Shown: positions 54,667 to 64,000 of the stretch, piece after piece
Numbering within the stretch: position 1 is the stretch's first letter
Layout: the number at the start of each line of letters is the position of its first letter
Assembly: GCA_933822405.4 (NCBI GenBank)
Contig: CAKOGP040000102.1
Span: forward strand, 31,090 to 95,089
From: Cylindrotheca closterium
Lineage: Eukaryota; Bacillariophyta; Bacillariophyceae; Bacillariales; Bacillariaceae
Length of the DNA: 64,000 bases
Direction: 5' to 3'
Notes under the pieces: generated by a model
Told to the model about the DNA's origin: nothing
The model's database searches: none
Seen by the model: only the letters and a program-made list of their open reading frames with translations
Position numbers and translations under genes: made by a program

Positions 54667-56642
54667 TTCCTGGAGCTTCAGCATCCACAAGTGGAGCATC
54701 AATTGTTGTGGGAAGCGTCAACACACCATTGCGACTTGCTGGTACTACAGGTAATCAGATGATGCAAGTTCCTTTGGGAATGCAGCTCATGCAGATTCCA
54801 ACTCAAGGTGGCGGCACTGTTACTGTCCCTTATTCTATGAATGCTAACGGTGAGATTGCGTTTGGTGGAATGCAACTCAGCCAACAAGGCTTCGGTGGTG
54901 CTCAAGTGCACCAAGGATTCAATGCAACTCAAGCTCGAACTCTGCAAGCTGTGAAGACTGGCTATTACGATACGTCAAATGTCTTTCACAATGCTATCAA
55001 GGGAAAAGATGAGAATGGCAATGATGTCTATCTTATTCCATGGCCTGCTGGGACGACAAATGTCAAACTTCAAGCCAACTGGCACTATGCTAGTGAAGAT
55101 GAAGATGTGCCTGATCTTGCTACTGAAGCAGATCGAGGTCTGCAGTTTATTGAAAGCCGCAGAAATGAAAGAGATCCATTTGGGTTGTACGATCATGTCA
55201 TCATGGACAGTGGTTGTACAAACACCACCATTTGTAATGGTGAGCTCATGCATGGACTCCGTCATGCTGAGAAAGAACTTGACATGCACACTAAAGTGGG
55301 CAGCAGAGTTCTCGACGAAGAAGGTTTTCTAGGAAGATTTCCACCTCCAGTTTATCACGATGAAGATGGAATTGCCAATGTACTTACTATGCGCGAGATG
55401 ATTGCTGCGGGATACCGCATTACTATGGATACTGATACTGACAATGCTTTTATTGTACATTGTGATGGAAACAGAAAGATGCGATTTGTGAATCGTAAGG
55501 GTGTATATGTGTTGGTGCAACTTGGAGCGAATGTCAAACAAGGTGCCAAAGAGACAAGTGCAATGTACCGTCGCCAGTTAAGCAACTTAAATAATCAACC
55601 CCATTTTGAACTTTCTTCAAACAAACAGAATGGATATGCTGGACTCAAGATGACCTCCAAGATGGCAACCGTTCAAAAGAACAAGGATGGATTCACTCCA
55701 AGACAAGTCATAGCTGCAATGGAAGCGAGAAGTGCGATGCACATACTCAATGCTTCAAGCAGAGTAGCTCTTGCACGATTACCCTACAAAGTCCCAAAGG
55801 TGATCACTGAATGTCTTGGACGTCGAGCCGCCGAGCTATTGAATGTCTTTCCCCAGAAAGACAGTATCTCATCACATTTCAGTCCACAGCAACTCATTGA
55901 TAATGTCAGTATCAACTACAAGAGTGACATGGTTGCTGAACTTGGACAATATGTTCATGCAATTGGGACGGATTCCAGCAATTTGATGGAACCCCAAAGT
56001 ATCAAAGCGATTTACATTGAACCTACGAAGGGACAACGTACTGGGCACCGAGTGCTCAACCTCAATACTAAGAAGATGATTTCCCAACCCAAGGTCGTTG
56101 TACTACCCGTTACCAACCAAGTAATCCAGCGTATTGAAGCTTGGGATACTGCCAAAGGTGTTACTTCCATGAAGTTCTTTGATAAGAAGAGAGATTTGGA
56201 GACATTTCAAGATGGCGATCAAGTTGCAGGAGTGGATGACACGGAACAAGGTTACTTAGAAGAAGCCTTTGATCAGGACTATGAACCTGAAGATGAAGAT
56301 GAACGTGATTTCAATCTACATGGACAATTCAATGATATTGATGACTCCGAAAGAGAAGAGCTCTTGGCAGATGCAGACAATAATGTTGATGATATGCCAG
56401 AACTCACTGTCAGATTCAAAGGAGATGATGACTATGAATCAGATGACGATTTGGGTGATGAAGGCAATGAAGAGGAAAAACCTATTGTGGCCGATTTGGA
56501 TCACCATCAAGAAAATGTTGAGAGAGGAATCAATGATATTGGGAGCCTCGTTACTGATCTGGAGGACTTACAAGAGCCGCCAGAAGAAGAGATTGTATTC
56601 GTTCTGGGCAAACGTATGCGCAAGCTGCAATGTCTGGGCTGA
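54484..56642 (+). CDS. Copia pol, protease present, integrase core and RT missing
   Basis: In the -1 frame: CCHC knuckle CYVCGNEDHMSPKC, a Gln/Gly/Thr-rich linker, and aspartic protease HVIMDSGCTNTTICNGEL (D-S-G active site). A GAG-pre-integrase-like block follows: TVQKNKDGFTPRQVIAAMEA. After HILNASSRVAL the sequence goes straight to RRAAELLNVFPQKDSISSHF and SPQQLIDN, which in related elements lie after the DDE integrase core. About 170-200 residues including the catalytic core are therefore absent without loss of frame. The rest covers the post-integrase region (IEPTKGQRTGHRVLNLNTKK) and an acidic segment, ending LGKRMRKLQCLG at 56642 before any RT. Non-autonomous. Confidence 0.75.
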
Positions 56643-56738
56643 ACCTTTCTCAAGTTCCAAAGAAACCAAGAGAATGGCCTTTGAGCAGGAGTGGCAGTTC
56701 TGCCAATAAGAACAAGGATTGAGTTGCAACAAGACGCA

Positions 56739-56931
56739 TGTTGGATATATTAGGATTTTTGAAGTACATATTTGGAGAAACGAGAAAAAGAGAGTGAATT
56801 GGTTGATAGATCTATATACCTTTTATATACTGTAAATTCATATACTTAGAAGGCAACAATACCTGGACAGCTAAATTGCAGTCAATTGAACAGGTAGATT
56901 GCAGGCGGCAGTGGATTGCTTACTTCTAACA
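56739..56931 (+). mobile_element. LTR of copia element C (193 bp)
   Basis: Begins TGTTGGATATATTAGG and ends GCTTACTTCTAACA, the same TGTTGG...TAACA termini as the 507-bp LTR. It is followed by a leader and a gag start at 57006. Confidence 0.55.
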
Positions 56932-57005
56932 TATATTATAAAAAGTCACTGAATTGAATTGGGAGTCGATATATTCCTACGACTTGAAAGAATAGGAACT
57001 TGCTC

Positions 57006-57235
57006 ATGATGAGTGGACAATTTCAAAATACTGGACGTGGTTCCAATGGAAGAAATGCTGGACGAGGAAGATCGCAGTAAGGCCGAGGTAATGATCAATA
57101 CAATGGAAATAAGAGTGGCAATGGTAGCCAGAAAGAGAAGAAGTTTCATCCTCTGACTAGAGGAAACATTCCCAAATTTAGCTTTGATGAAGTGAAGAAG
57201 ACATCGGTGATTAAGAGACTGTTTTGGAGAAAACC
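57006..57235 (+). pseudogene. Gag N-terminus of copia element C, interrupted
   Basis: MMSGQFQNTGRGSNGRNAGR in frame, a premature TAA at 57078-57080, then GRGNDQYNGNKSGNGSQKEK and HPLTRGNIPKFSFDEVKKTS. Homology to copia gag then fails, and the same gag resumes at about 61795 beyond the DNA transposon. Confidence 0.6.
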
Positions 57236-57436
57236 AGTCACTTTTTGCACAATTGCACATCACAACTGACCTTTACTAAGACGTCAATAGTAGCGTACCA
57301 ACACCCCAAAATTGCATTTTAGTGGTTGATCCAGCCTCTTTACATTGACACAAAACTACTACAACCTGAGAAGTGCAATTATTTTGTATAGTTAGTGAAT
57401 AATTAGCCACTTGCTATGAGCCAGCAAATTTGAATC

Positions 57437-58129
57437 CTAAACATTTTCAGCAGCTACAAGTTCTTGAATTCTGGCCCTTTCTTCCTCTTCTCTAGCAATC
57501 CTGGCCTCTGCGCGTTGGTTGTTGCTCCCCTGTGAAGCCTGAATGCTAGTAGCAAACAGTTTGATGCAATTGAGTATTTCGGCAATCATCGAATCAATGC
57601 GAGACTTATCCAAATTCAGCTCAATCAATTTGGATCTCTTCTCCTCCATTTTCTTGTAGTTTGATCCAGGAATGTCAAACAGATAAAGCATACTCGTTAG
57701 GACCTGACTCTTGACACCATTCCGTACCTGCTTCCAGCGTTCCCAATAGTTTGAAGGATTCAATTGAACATACTCTTGGAACAACTTCATATGCTTTTCA
57801 AGTGAGTTCTTCCTCTCTGTACCGCTGATCTTACCATTCTCTCGTTTCTTCACTTCCTGGCTCTGCCACAAACCAATCTGCTCCTCGCTCAGGACACTTC
57901 CATTGGTTTGCAAGTGAGCCTTGGAAGAACAAAACTTCAGACCATTGTCCACAGGATCAATCTCCTGCTTCATCTTTGCCATTGTCTGACTTGGATTCAG
58001 TTTTGCTTCTAGGCCAAAACATTGCAGCAGGAAACCAACTTGGCCATCTGTCTTTGGATTAGATGGAACTATATCGGGCCTGTTGGAATATTGATAACAA
58101 TGGGCAGCACCCACATGAGGTGAGTCCAC
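57437..58129 (-). CDS. Downstream ORF of element A', unknown (about 230 aa or more)
   Basis: On minus, with coding-like sequence possibly extending upstream to about 58170 (RSCKRFEAIWPVDVDSPHVG). It contains a helical middle (EKHMKLFQEYVQLNPSNYWE, WKQVRNGVKSQVLTSMLYLF) and a charged coiled-coil-like end (RAEARIAREEEERARIQELV). No domain recognised. Same orientation and about 180 bp after the transposase 3' exon, consistent with belonging to the same element. Confidence 0.5.
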   Translation of the reverse strand: MDSPHVGAAHCYQYSNRPDIVPSNPKTDGQVGFLLQCFGLEAKLNPSQTMAKMKQEIDPVDNGLKFCSSKAHLQTNGSVLSEEQIGLWQSQEVKKRENGKISGTERKNSLEKHMKLFQEYVQLNPSNYWERWKQVRNGVKSQVLTSMLYLFDIPGSNYKKMEEKRSKLIELNLDKSRIDSMIAEILNCIKLFATSIQASQGSNNQRAEARIAREEEERARIQELVAAENV

Positions 58130-58312
58130 ATCAACGGGCCAAATTGCTTCAAAACGTTTGCAAGAGCGCCTATTGGGCCTGCTTCCCAGTTCAAAAGTTC
58201 CACCCGGTTTGCTTGCGTTGATAAGCAGTCAATCTTTGGCATTTATAGCAGGAAAGTCATGTTGATCTTTTTCCTTGTGTGTCCCCAATCCTTTCTCTGA
58301 CAAAAAGATCCT

Positions 58313-60422
58313 TCAACAGTATCTTTCCGTTTCTGGACACTTATCATCACACAGAAACAGACCAGAATCCTTCTGCTGCTGTCTTCTGTCATTGACAGTA
58401 TCTTGAATCTTCTTGCTTTTTGTCTTGGCCCGATTCTGCTGATTCTTAGAACGGACCACCTTCGAGTTTGGCCCTTCTCCTGGTCTGGACAGATGGGATT
58501 GCTTCTCTTGCTTTGCATTGGTGGTAGTCCAAAGGCTTGTCCAAGACGGCTTGCAAAGTTCAACAAGATCAAAGTTCAATCCGGTCTTTGAAGACAAATT
58601 TGTGATGTTAGTTCTTTGAATGCATCACTAAACATTTTGCACTTACCTCCGTGTCGTAGATGTCCACTAGTCTCGCTGTTTCTCCCTCTGGCATGTGCAA
58701 GACAAACTTTGAATGGAACAAGCGCTCTCCTGATCCAGAACCAGTATGCTTGAAAGCCATCAAAAATACATTGTTGATACCAGTGTTTGGAATGTCTTGA
58801 CAAAGAGGATCCGTAGTTAGGATGCTGGAGCTGAACCTCTCCCCCTTTGCAAGCTCAATTGAAAGTTGGTTCTCTTGACTTGGCAGGTATCCAGCAAAAA
58901 CAGTTGACAATAGGCCCCTGGATTGTTCGATGCAATCCAAAATGGTGTCTGAGTTGTAGTAGTGTCCACCATTGTCAACGGCAGTTGATAAGACAATGGA
59001 CGTCCTGCCAAACATTCTGTCCAAATTTGTCTTTCCGTTGCCCGTGGGAGTGAGCCAAAACCTGATTTCCCTAATATTAACCCAGTGCTCCCAGAAAGGT
59101 TGAATTACACAATGAAGTTTCAATCTGAAACATCCAGCTCCATCAGCAACAAAAATTGTCTTCTTTACATGATCTGGGAGGTGATTCTCATAAACATAGG
59201 ACTTGGCGCACGCTACTGCCCAATCGTCCTGACAGGCATCATTGGTAGCCAGCATTACAAACGAGACATCCTTGACTCCCTTCTCCTTCAATAAAGCATC
59301 TTCTGAATTTGTTACAATCATGAACCCAAGCATCGGAGTACCTTGCTTCCATTTTCTTTGGTTCTCTCGATAAAAGCAAGATATAATTTTCATCTTGTAA
59401 TCGGAAGTGACAATGGCGGTGTCGTCTTCCAAGTTTTCCAACTCAGCCATTGCTTGTTCTTCTTCTGAAGTGTGATGGGCAAGATGACCTCTGTATTCTC
59501 GAAGGCTGGAGATACAAGTCTCGACGTCGCACTTGAGCTGGTCAAGTTTCTGCAGTTCCATGGGACTTGTGCCGGCTGCTTTTGCTGAGTCTTCCTTGAG
59601 TTGGATATCAGTCTTCATTTCTTGAAACATTGCAAATCCATGAACGCATCGCTTGCAACTTGGCAGGTGGCTGTGTTTCTGAGGACATTTGATGTCATCA
59701 ATGTTATCTGGAGGTAAATAGGTAAGATTGGTTAGATACATCACTGAACGATAATGGCCATTGCATGCATTGATTCTCTCACCTTTGTCGCAGAATCCAC
59801 AAGTCAAACAGTTACATTGATGTTGTGACACGGCCCGAAGGTGAGGCATGAAATCAGTGTTGTAATAGGTTTCTTGTGAATCCACCCTTTCCAAATACTC
59901 TGTTGCTTGTTCGCCTTGGTATACATCAGCAATGATGCCTCGGGCTTGAATCCAATTGCCCTGCCCTTTCAACGTCTTCACATCATCCAAGCCAGCCAAT
60001 TTCAATATTTCTGGACCTGTGAGTGACTTGACTATGTCAAGGGCGGTGGTGAAGGAAATGGATCCCTCCCTTGTGAATCTGCATTTGCCTCCATGCTCCT
60101 TTGCATTCATGCATCTTCGATCTGCCCTGTCTCTTTGGGAGCAACGACAATCATCCGTTTCGTTTTCGGCGTTATGGATGTCAGAAATCTCATGCAAAGA
60201 GGCTTCCACTTCCATAATGTACTTTGCAGCGGCCTCCTCAAGCTTTGAGCGTAGAGACACATTGTCGATATCTACAGTTCCCATGCCATGGCCATTACAA
60301 ATTTTGACAACTTTGTTCCCATATGCATATCTTTGTGTATTTGCAGGTGAGCTGAGGAATGTCATCAGCGCTTCTAATACAGCATGGGGGACTCTCATCC
60401 GACTGATTTTTTCCTTGACCAC
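58313..60422 (-). CDS. Putative transposase core of element A' (unclassified superfamily)
   Basis: Exons 60422-58647 and 58585-58313, separated by a 61-bp intron (GTAAGT...CTTCAAAG) that preserves frame (YDTE|TGLNFDL). Conserved-looking acidic blocks: SDYKMKIISCFYREN near residue 341, FVADGAGCFRLKLH near 428, and GNGKTNLDRMFG near 467. I associate DYKMK / SDxAxCY / GKxxLDxxFA with uncharacterised transposon-related proteins in animals, so an RNase H-like DDE fold is plausible (inference). Ahead of it, CNCLTCGFC, CNGHYRSVMYL and CPQKHSHLPSCKRC are Cys/His clusters fit for zinc. Upstream coding sense (WTKIKIHACWPGEHQPVVKE) extends past 60422 into the preceding ORF through an unresolved intron or frameshift. 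Confidence 0.6.
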
Positions 60423-61477
60423 AGGCTGGTGTTCTCCGGGCCAGCATGCATGGATCTTGATCTTTGTCCACTTGTCGCTGGAAATCGATAGTCTTGTTGC
60501 TTCCTCCTGGCATCTTGAGAGGCGGAGAAGAGATTGGTTTTTGGAAGCGGGGTTGGCAAAGCTTGCCCTTCGTCTTCTTCAATCCTTCTCTGTTTGGCTA
60601 CAACAGTGCCATTTTCAGTGATTTGTGTGCTAGTACTAGGAGCTGAAGGTGTCCGGCGAGTGATTGCTCGGGCCATGGATAGAATCTCGTCCAATGAAGC
60701 TGCTGCCTTGCCACATTGCTTCTTGGGAGGCGTTCGGGGAAGATCTGGATGCAATGCCAAGGGTGAGTTCTCGTTCGTCCTTGTGGATGATTCAATTGAA
60801 GCAGCCTCAATATGTTGCCTCTTGATTCTTGATCCTTCTTCAATTCCATGAAGTTGCTTTGTCTGGTTGTCTAGAGCCTTTTGTAAAACCTTGATCCAAA
60901 GTGCTGCATTTGCTTTCTGGTCAGGAGTTGATTCTGGAGCTGCTCCTACTACCATTTTTGTTGCAGCAAGTACCTTTTTCCCTGCTGCGTACAACATTTT
61001 TGATACTGCAGATTTTGAAGTCCCACCCCTTGACAGCGTCACTTTCTTTTGTTTGGTTGATGCCTTCATAAAACTCCTTCTTTTGACAGGGCATTTCAAT
61101 AATTCTTCTATAAAGTCCTTTGACCAATGCTGACGCTTCTTTTTCAAGTTGTTCATCCTGCAATGACCGTCATTTTGGCTGTGCATCATCTGGTGAGCCC
61201 CATTCGACGGACAAGCGTTGTAATGATTTGTTGCTGAACGCCTTTGTTTGGATGACTGGTTCTCGCTGAGAGTATTTGGATCCTCAGAGATGGTCTGAAG
61301 ATGCGGGTGTAATTGGAGGCATACACCAATGGTAGGTTCCTTTTTGTTGATTGCAAAGTAAGCGTAACCTCTCTGATCCATTTTCTTGCAGACTGAACAC
61401 ATATTTTCCTTCAAGATCCTTGTGCGATGTAGATTCCACAAGCAGGATTCTTTCTCGCATGGAGTACACCTTGTCAT
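60395..61477 (-). CDS. N-terminal zinc-binding/linker part of the element A' transposase (360 aa frame)
   Basis: Starts MTRCTPCEKESCLWNLHRTR and continues MCSVCKKMDQRGYAYFAINK, paired CxxC motifs suggesting a small zinc-binding fold near the N-terminus. It is then basic, with EELLKCPVKRRSFMKASTKQ and a Lys-rich helix. A Ser/Thr/Pro-rich linker (about 225-340) leads to the region overlapping the core ORF. Probably the 5' exon or frameshifted front of the same transposase gene rather than a separate protein. Confidence 0.55.
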   Translation of the reverse strand: MTRCTPCEKESCLWNLHRTRILKENMCSVCKKMDQRGYAYFAINKKEPTIGVCLQLHPHLQTISEDPNTLSENQSSKQRRSATNHYNACPSNGAHQMMHSQNDGHCRMNNLKKKRQHWSKDFIEELLKCPVKRRSFMKASTKQKKVTLSRGGTSKSAVSKMLYAAGKKVLAATKMVVGAAPESTPDQKANAALWIKVLQKALDNQTKQLHGIEEGSRIKRQHIEAASIESSTRTNENSPLALHPDLPRTPPKKQCGKAAASLDEILSMARAITRRTPSAPSTSTQITENGTVVAKQRRIEEDEGQALPTPLPKTNLFSASQDARRKQQDYRFPATSGQRSRSMHAGPENTSLWSRKKSVG

Positions 61478-61794
61478 GATGAAGAAGCAAATAAGGAAGA
61501 TGAGAAGACCATCAAATGGAGAAATGAAGATCTGATTTTGTAATAGTAAATGCTGGTAGCTACTAGGAGTAGTACAATTGTTGAAATTGTAGCCTTGCTA
61601 GACGTTTGAACACGTTTTGAATTGCCATGATTCCGTTGTGGTTGGAGTTTTTGTGAAATGTGAGCAACGGTTGCAGGCGTGGTGACGGTTATTGTAGTCA
61701 TGCAATTTGAATCAGGTTTTATTAAAATCATAGTACATTTGCTACATACGCTATATAAACGGGGCGGGACCCCCAAATAATCTGACACCCCGGA

Positions 61795-62457
61795 CAATCT
61801 CCCTTGAAACTCCCTGTCTGTTTGGCTGATCGAAAGTATTGGAAGGCCAGGAAGAATGCATTTGATAACAATAAACGCAATGTCTATGGAATGATTATGA
61901 AGATGTGCACCAATCATATGGTGGACAAACTTGAGCAAGAAGCTGACTTTGATAACAAACTGTTCAATGATCCTGTGGAGCTATTGATGCGGATCAAGAA
62001 ATTTATGACGACTACTGTTGATACAGAATGGGAATATTTTGGTCTGTGGAAGACAATGAGCAATCTGATTAATTGCCATCAAAAGGAGAAGGAAAACATT
62101 GCAAGTTTTTGTAAACTATTTGAAGAAAGGGCAAAGGCATTGCAAGCTTTGCTTGGTGATGATTTTTTGGACAAATTTACTGAGAAGAGTCAGGAATATG
62201 ATTTATTGGGAAGCCATGCTGAACGATCCCAACACAAGAAGGAATCATGGGAAAGATTCATGGCCACCGGATTTCTGTATAATTCTGATAGAGCCAAGGA
62301 TCAATCAAGAATTGATGGAATGACGGCGCAGTACACGTTGAAGCATCTGGACTTCAAACAATGTTGTACATTTCCAACTACTTTGGAAAATGCTGCTGAT
62401 GTTTTGAATCAACACAAGCACAATAACAGGAAGAAGAATTCGAATGGAGGAAATTAG
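61795..62457 (+). pseudogene. Gag body of copia element C
   Basis: Continues the gag begun at 57006 and split by the DNA transposon: SPLKLPVCLADRKYWKARKN, NVYGMIMKMCTNHMVDKLEQ, TTVDTEWEYFGLWKTMSNLI, SWERFMATGFLYNSDRAKDQ. These match the gag at 53.5 kb in layout (FLDFWEANQKF / ATGFLCN). An in-frame TAG at 62455 separates it from the zinc-knuckle part. Confidence 0.7.
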
Positions 62458-64000
62458 AATGGACAAGGGAAACAAAACAAGTCAAACAACAATCAAAATG
62501 ACGGAGCTCAGTTTTTGCAACAACAAACTCGAGCGTGTTTTGTGTGCGGATCAAAAGATCATGTCGCACCTCAATGTGCGGACAAATTGAAGCCGCGGGA
62601 ACAGTGGAAAAACCTGGACAAATATAGGGATTATTCGGACGCGAGTGGTTGTGGTAATTGACAGAATATGCAACGTGATGAAAATGCAACGCGTGATGAT
62701 AATGAATCAGGAGATTCAAACACTCAATGGAACTATGGACGTTCCAACAATGGATCCCATGGAGGACAAATTATTCAACAAGGACAAACTGACAATCATC
62801 CAAGACAACAAGGGATGATGTTATTTCAACACAACAATACTGGTATCCACTTGGATAGTGAATCTACTTTTCATTTGCGAACCAATGAAGATGACTTTAA
62901 AGAAGGAAGTGTACAAGGAATTCATGGAGGATTCCATTATGCCTCTAATGTTGAGGGCAGGGAACTTCAGATAAGGCATTTGATTCTGTTTGTAAGCTTG
63001 ACACACAAGCTAGCGACAACATCAACAGTTTGTCAAATATGGTACAAGATGGATTTGATGTATTTATGGACACAAAGAGAGAGAACAGTTTCTTTGTGAT
63101 TAGAAACGGGACTACATGGCAATTCGGACATCACAATGGATTATATACTTTGGTTGACAAACCTGCAACGGTAACAACAATGTTTCATGACCATGCACAT
63201 GGACGTGATAATAATGATGTGCAAGGGTACTGTGCTCTACAGAGTGTGGAGAAGAACAAAGAGGGTTTCACAAACAAACAAGTGAAACAAGCAAATGTTG
63301 CACAAAGTGGCTATCATACGATGGGAGCACCTGGTGCAGAACTATTCAAGTTGGCGATTCAGGGAAATTTTTTCAAAATTGTCCAATTACGGAGGAAGAT
63401 GTTAATATCTCTGAAAAGATATATGGACCGAGCGTTTCAACAATTACAACCAACACCAAAGGCAGTGGTTGATGATTGGATCAAAATGCCCAAGGAACTA
63501 CTGAAACACAATTCAAACCTGGATTTATGCATTGACATTATGTTTATCAACAATGTCGCGTTTTTTGTCAGTATGGACAAAGCGATCAAATTCCGATTCA
63601 GTACTGAACTGAAAGATCGGACAAAAGATGCTATGTACAAGTCGATTGACGAAATTTTACGCATAAAGAGTTGAAATACAATCTACTATTCCAACAGGTT
63701 GGAAGTGACAAGAAAACCAAATATGGAAAAGATAAGGCAACTCTGATTGCGCGATTCATGCAACAAATCAAGGATAAAGTTCAAAATGAAGGAGTATTGT
63801 TTATCCAACAAAACTACCTAAATAAGGGACTGAAATTATTCAAAGAAGAAGGTAATAAGGCTGTGATGAAAGAACTTGACCAATTGATACAAAGAGAATG
63901 TTGGGAACCAATTCATGTTGAAGACATGACTGATTTGGAAAAAAGAAGAGCCCAAGATGCTATGATGTTATTAGCAGAGAAAAACACTGGTGAAATAAAA
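62458..64000 (+). pseudogene. Degenerate pol of copia element C, runs off the window
   Basis: The same frame continues after the TAG with CFVCGSKDHVAPQC (CCHC knuckle), then a TGA after GCGN. Next come a Gln/Asn-rich linker and a protease-like NTGIHLDSESTFHLRTNED where the active-site D-S-G reads D-S-E. A frame change near 62990-63030 leads to MSNMVQDGFDVFMDTKRENS and VEKNKEGFTNKQVKQANVAQ (GAG-pre-integrase region). The integrase core is missing; DWIKMPKELLKHNSNLDLCI resembles the region after it. Past 63674, another frame carries GLKLFKEEGNKAVMKELDQL and AQDAMMLLAEKNTGEIK, the N-terminal part of a copia RT, cut by the window edge. Confidence 0.65.

Larger units (their letters stand above)
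57240..61790 (-). mobile_element. DNA transposon inserted in copia gag (element A'), unclassified
   Basis: 4.5 kb with all its genes on minus, lying between the two halves of one copia gag. It contains an N-terminal zinc-binding/linker ORF (60395-61477), a transposase core (58608-60422) with an intron into a 3' exon (to 58313) and a downstream ORF (57437-58129). Terminal inverted repeats were searched for by eye and not found convincingly, so the limits come from the flanking gag. Confidence 0.55.

Noticed and set aside
57240..61790. Terminal inverted repeats for the nested DNA transposon
   Set aside because: GGGGCGGGACCCCC near 61761 resembles an element B end but in the wrong orientation, and no partner was found near 57240.

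Overview
The window looks like nuclear DNA of a pennate diatom, Seminavis/Pseudo-nitzschia-like (inference). It shows short GT-AG introns of about 60-130 bp, long acidic low-complexity host proteins, a DUF6824-type diatom domain protein, a tandem family of cAMP-receptor-like 7TM proteins, and diatom-type Ty1/copia (CoDi-like) polyproteins. No bacterial gene organisation, rRNA, tRNA or CRISPR array was recognised. Layout: 1-8 kb holds a 5'-truncated surface-protein gene, an acidic unknown protein, a DUF6824 protein, and a two-exon gene fusing an NAA80-type actin N-acetyltransferase to an ACTMAP-type actin maturation protease. 8-16 kb is a minus-strand tandem array of four 7TM receptor paralogues separated by about 0.5-1.4 kb. 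17.3-20.9 kb is a 1.8 kb sequence repeated in tandem, with no intact gene. 21-24 kb carries an acidic protein whose core domain reappears in the gene at 37.2-38.4 kb, plus a small ORF. About 24.1-34.7 kb is a decayed multigene DNA transposon: a Tnp2/Plavaka-type transposase on minus, a convergent gene with 2-oxoglutarate/Fe(II) dioxygenase-like motifs on plus, and a third gene on minus. Its three genes carry five in-frame stops that I could place, all TGA. 35-42.5 kb returns to host genes: an MFS sugar transporter, the second acidic paralogue, a single-pass membrane protein and a secreted CAP-domain protein. 43-64 kb is a retrotransposon nest. It contains two copies of one copia element in inverted orientation (about 43.6-50.3 kb), a broken gene with a 0.7 kb inverted-repeat element inside it (50.75-52.53 kb), and a copia element with a gag/pol frame junction at a canonical -1 slippery heptamer and an in-frame loss of its integrase core (53-56.6 kb). 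A further degenerate copia element (56.7-64 kb) has its gag split by a 4.5 kb DNA transposon whose transposase I cannot place in a named superfamily. The strongest biological idea is the NAA80-ACTMAP fusion, which would join two successive steps of actin N-terminal processing in one polypeptide.
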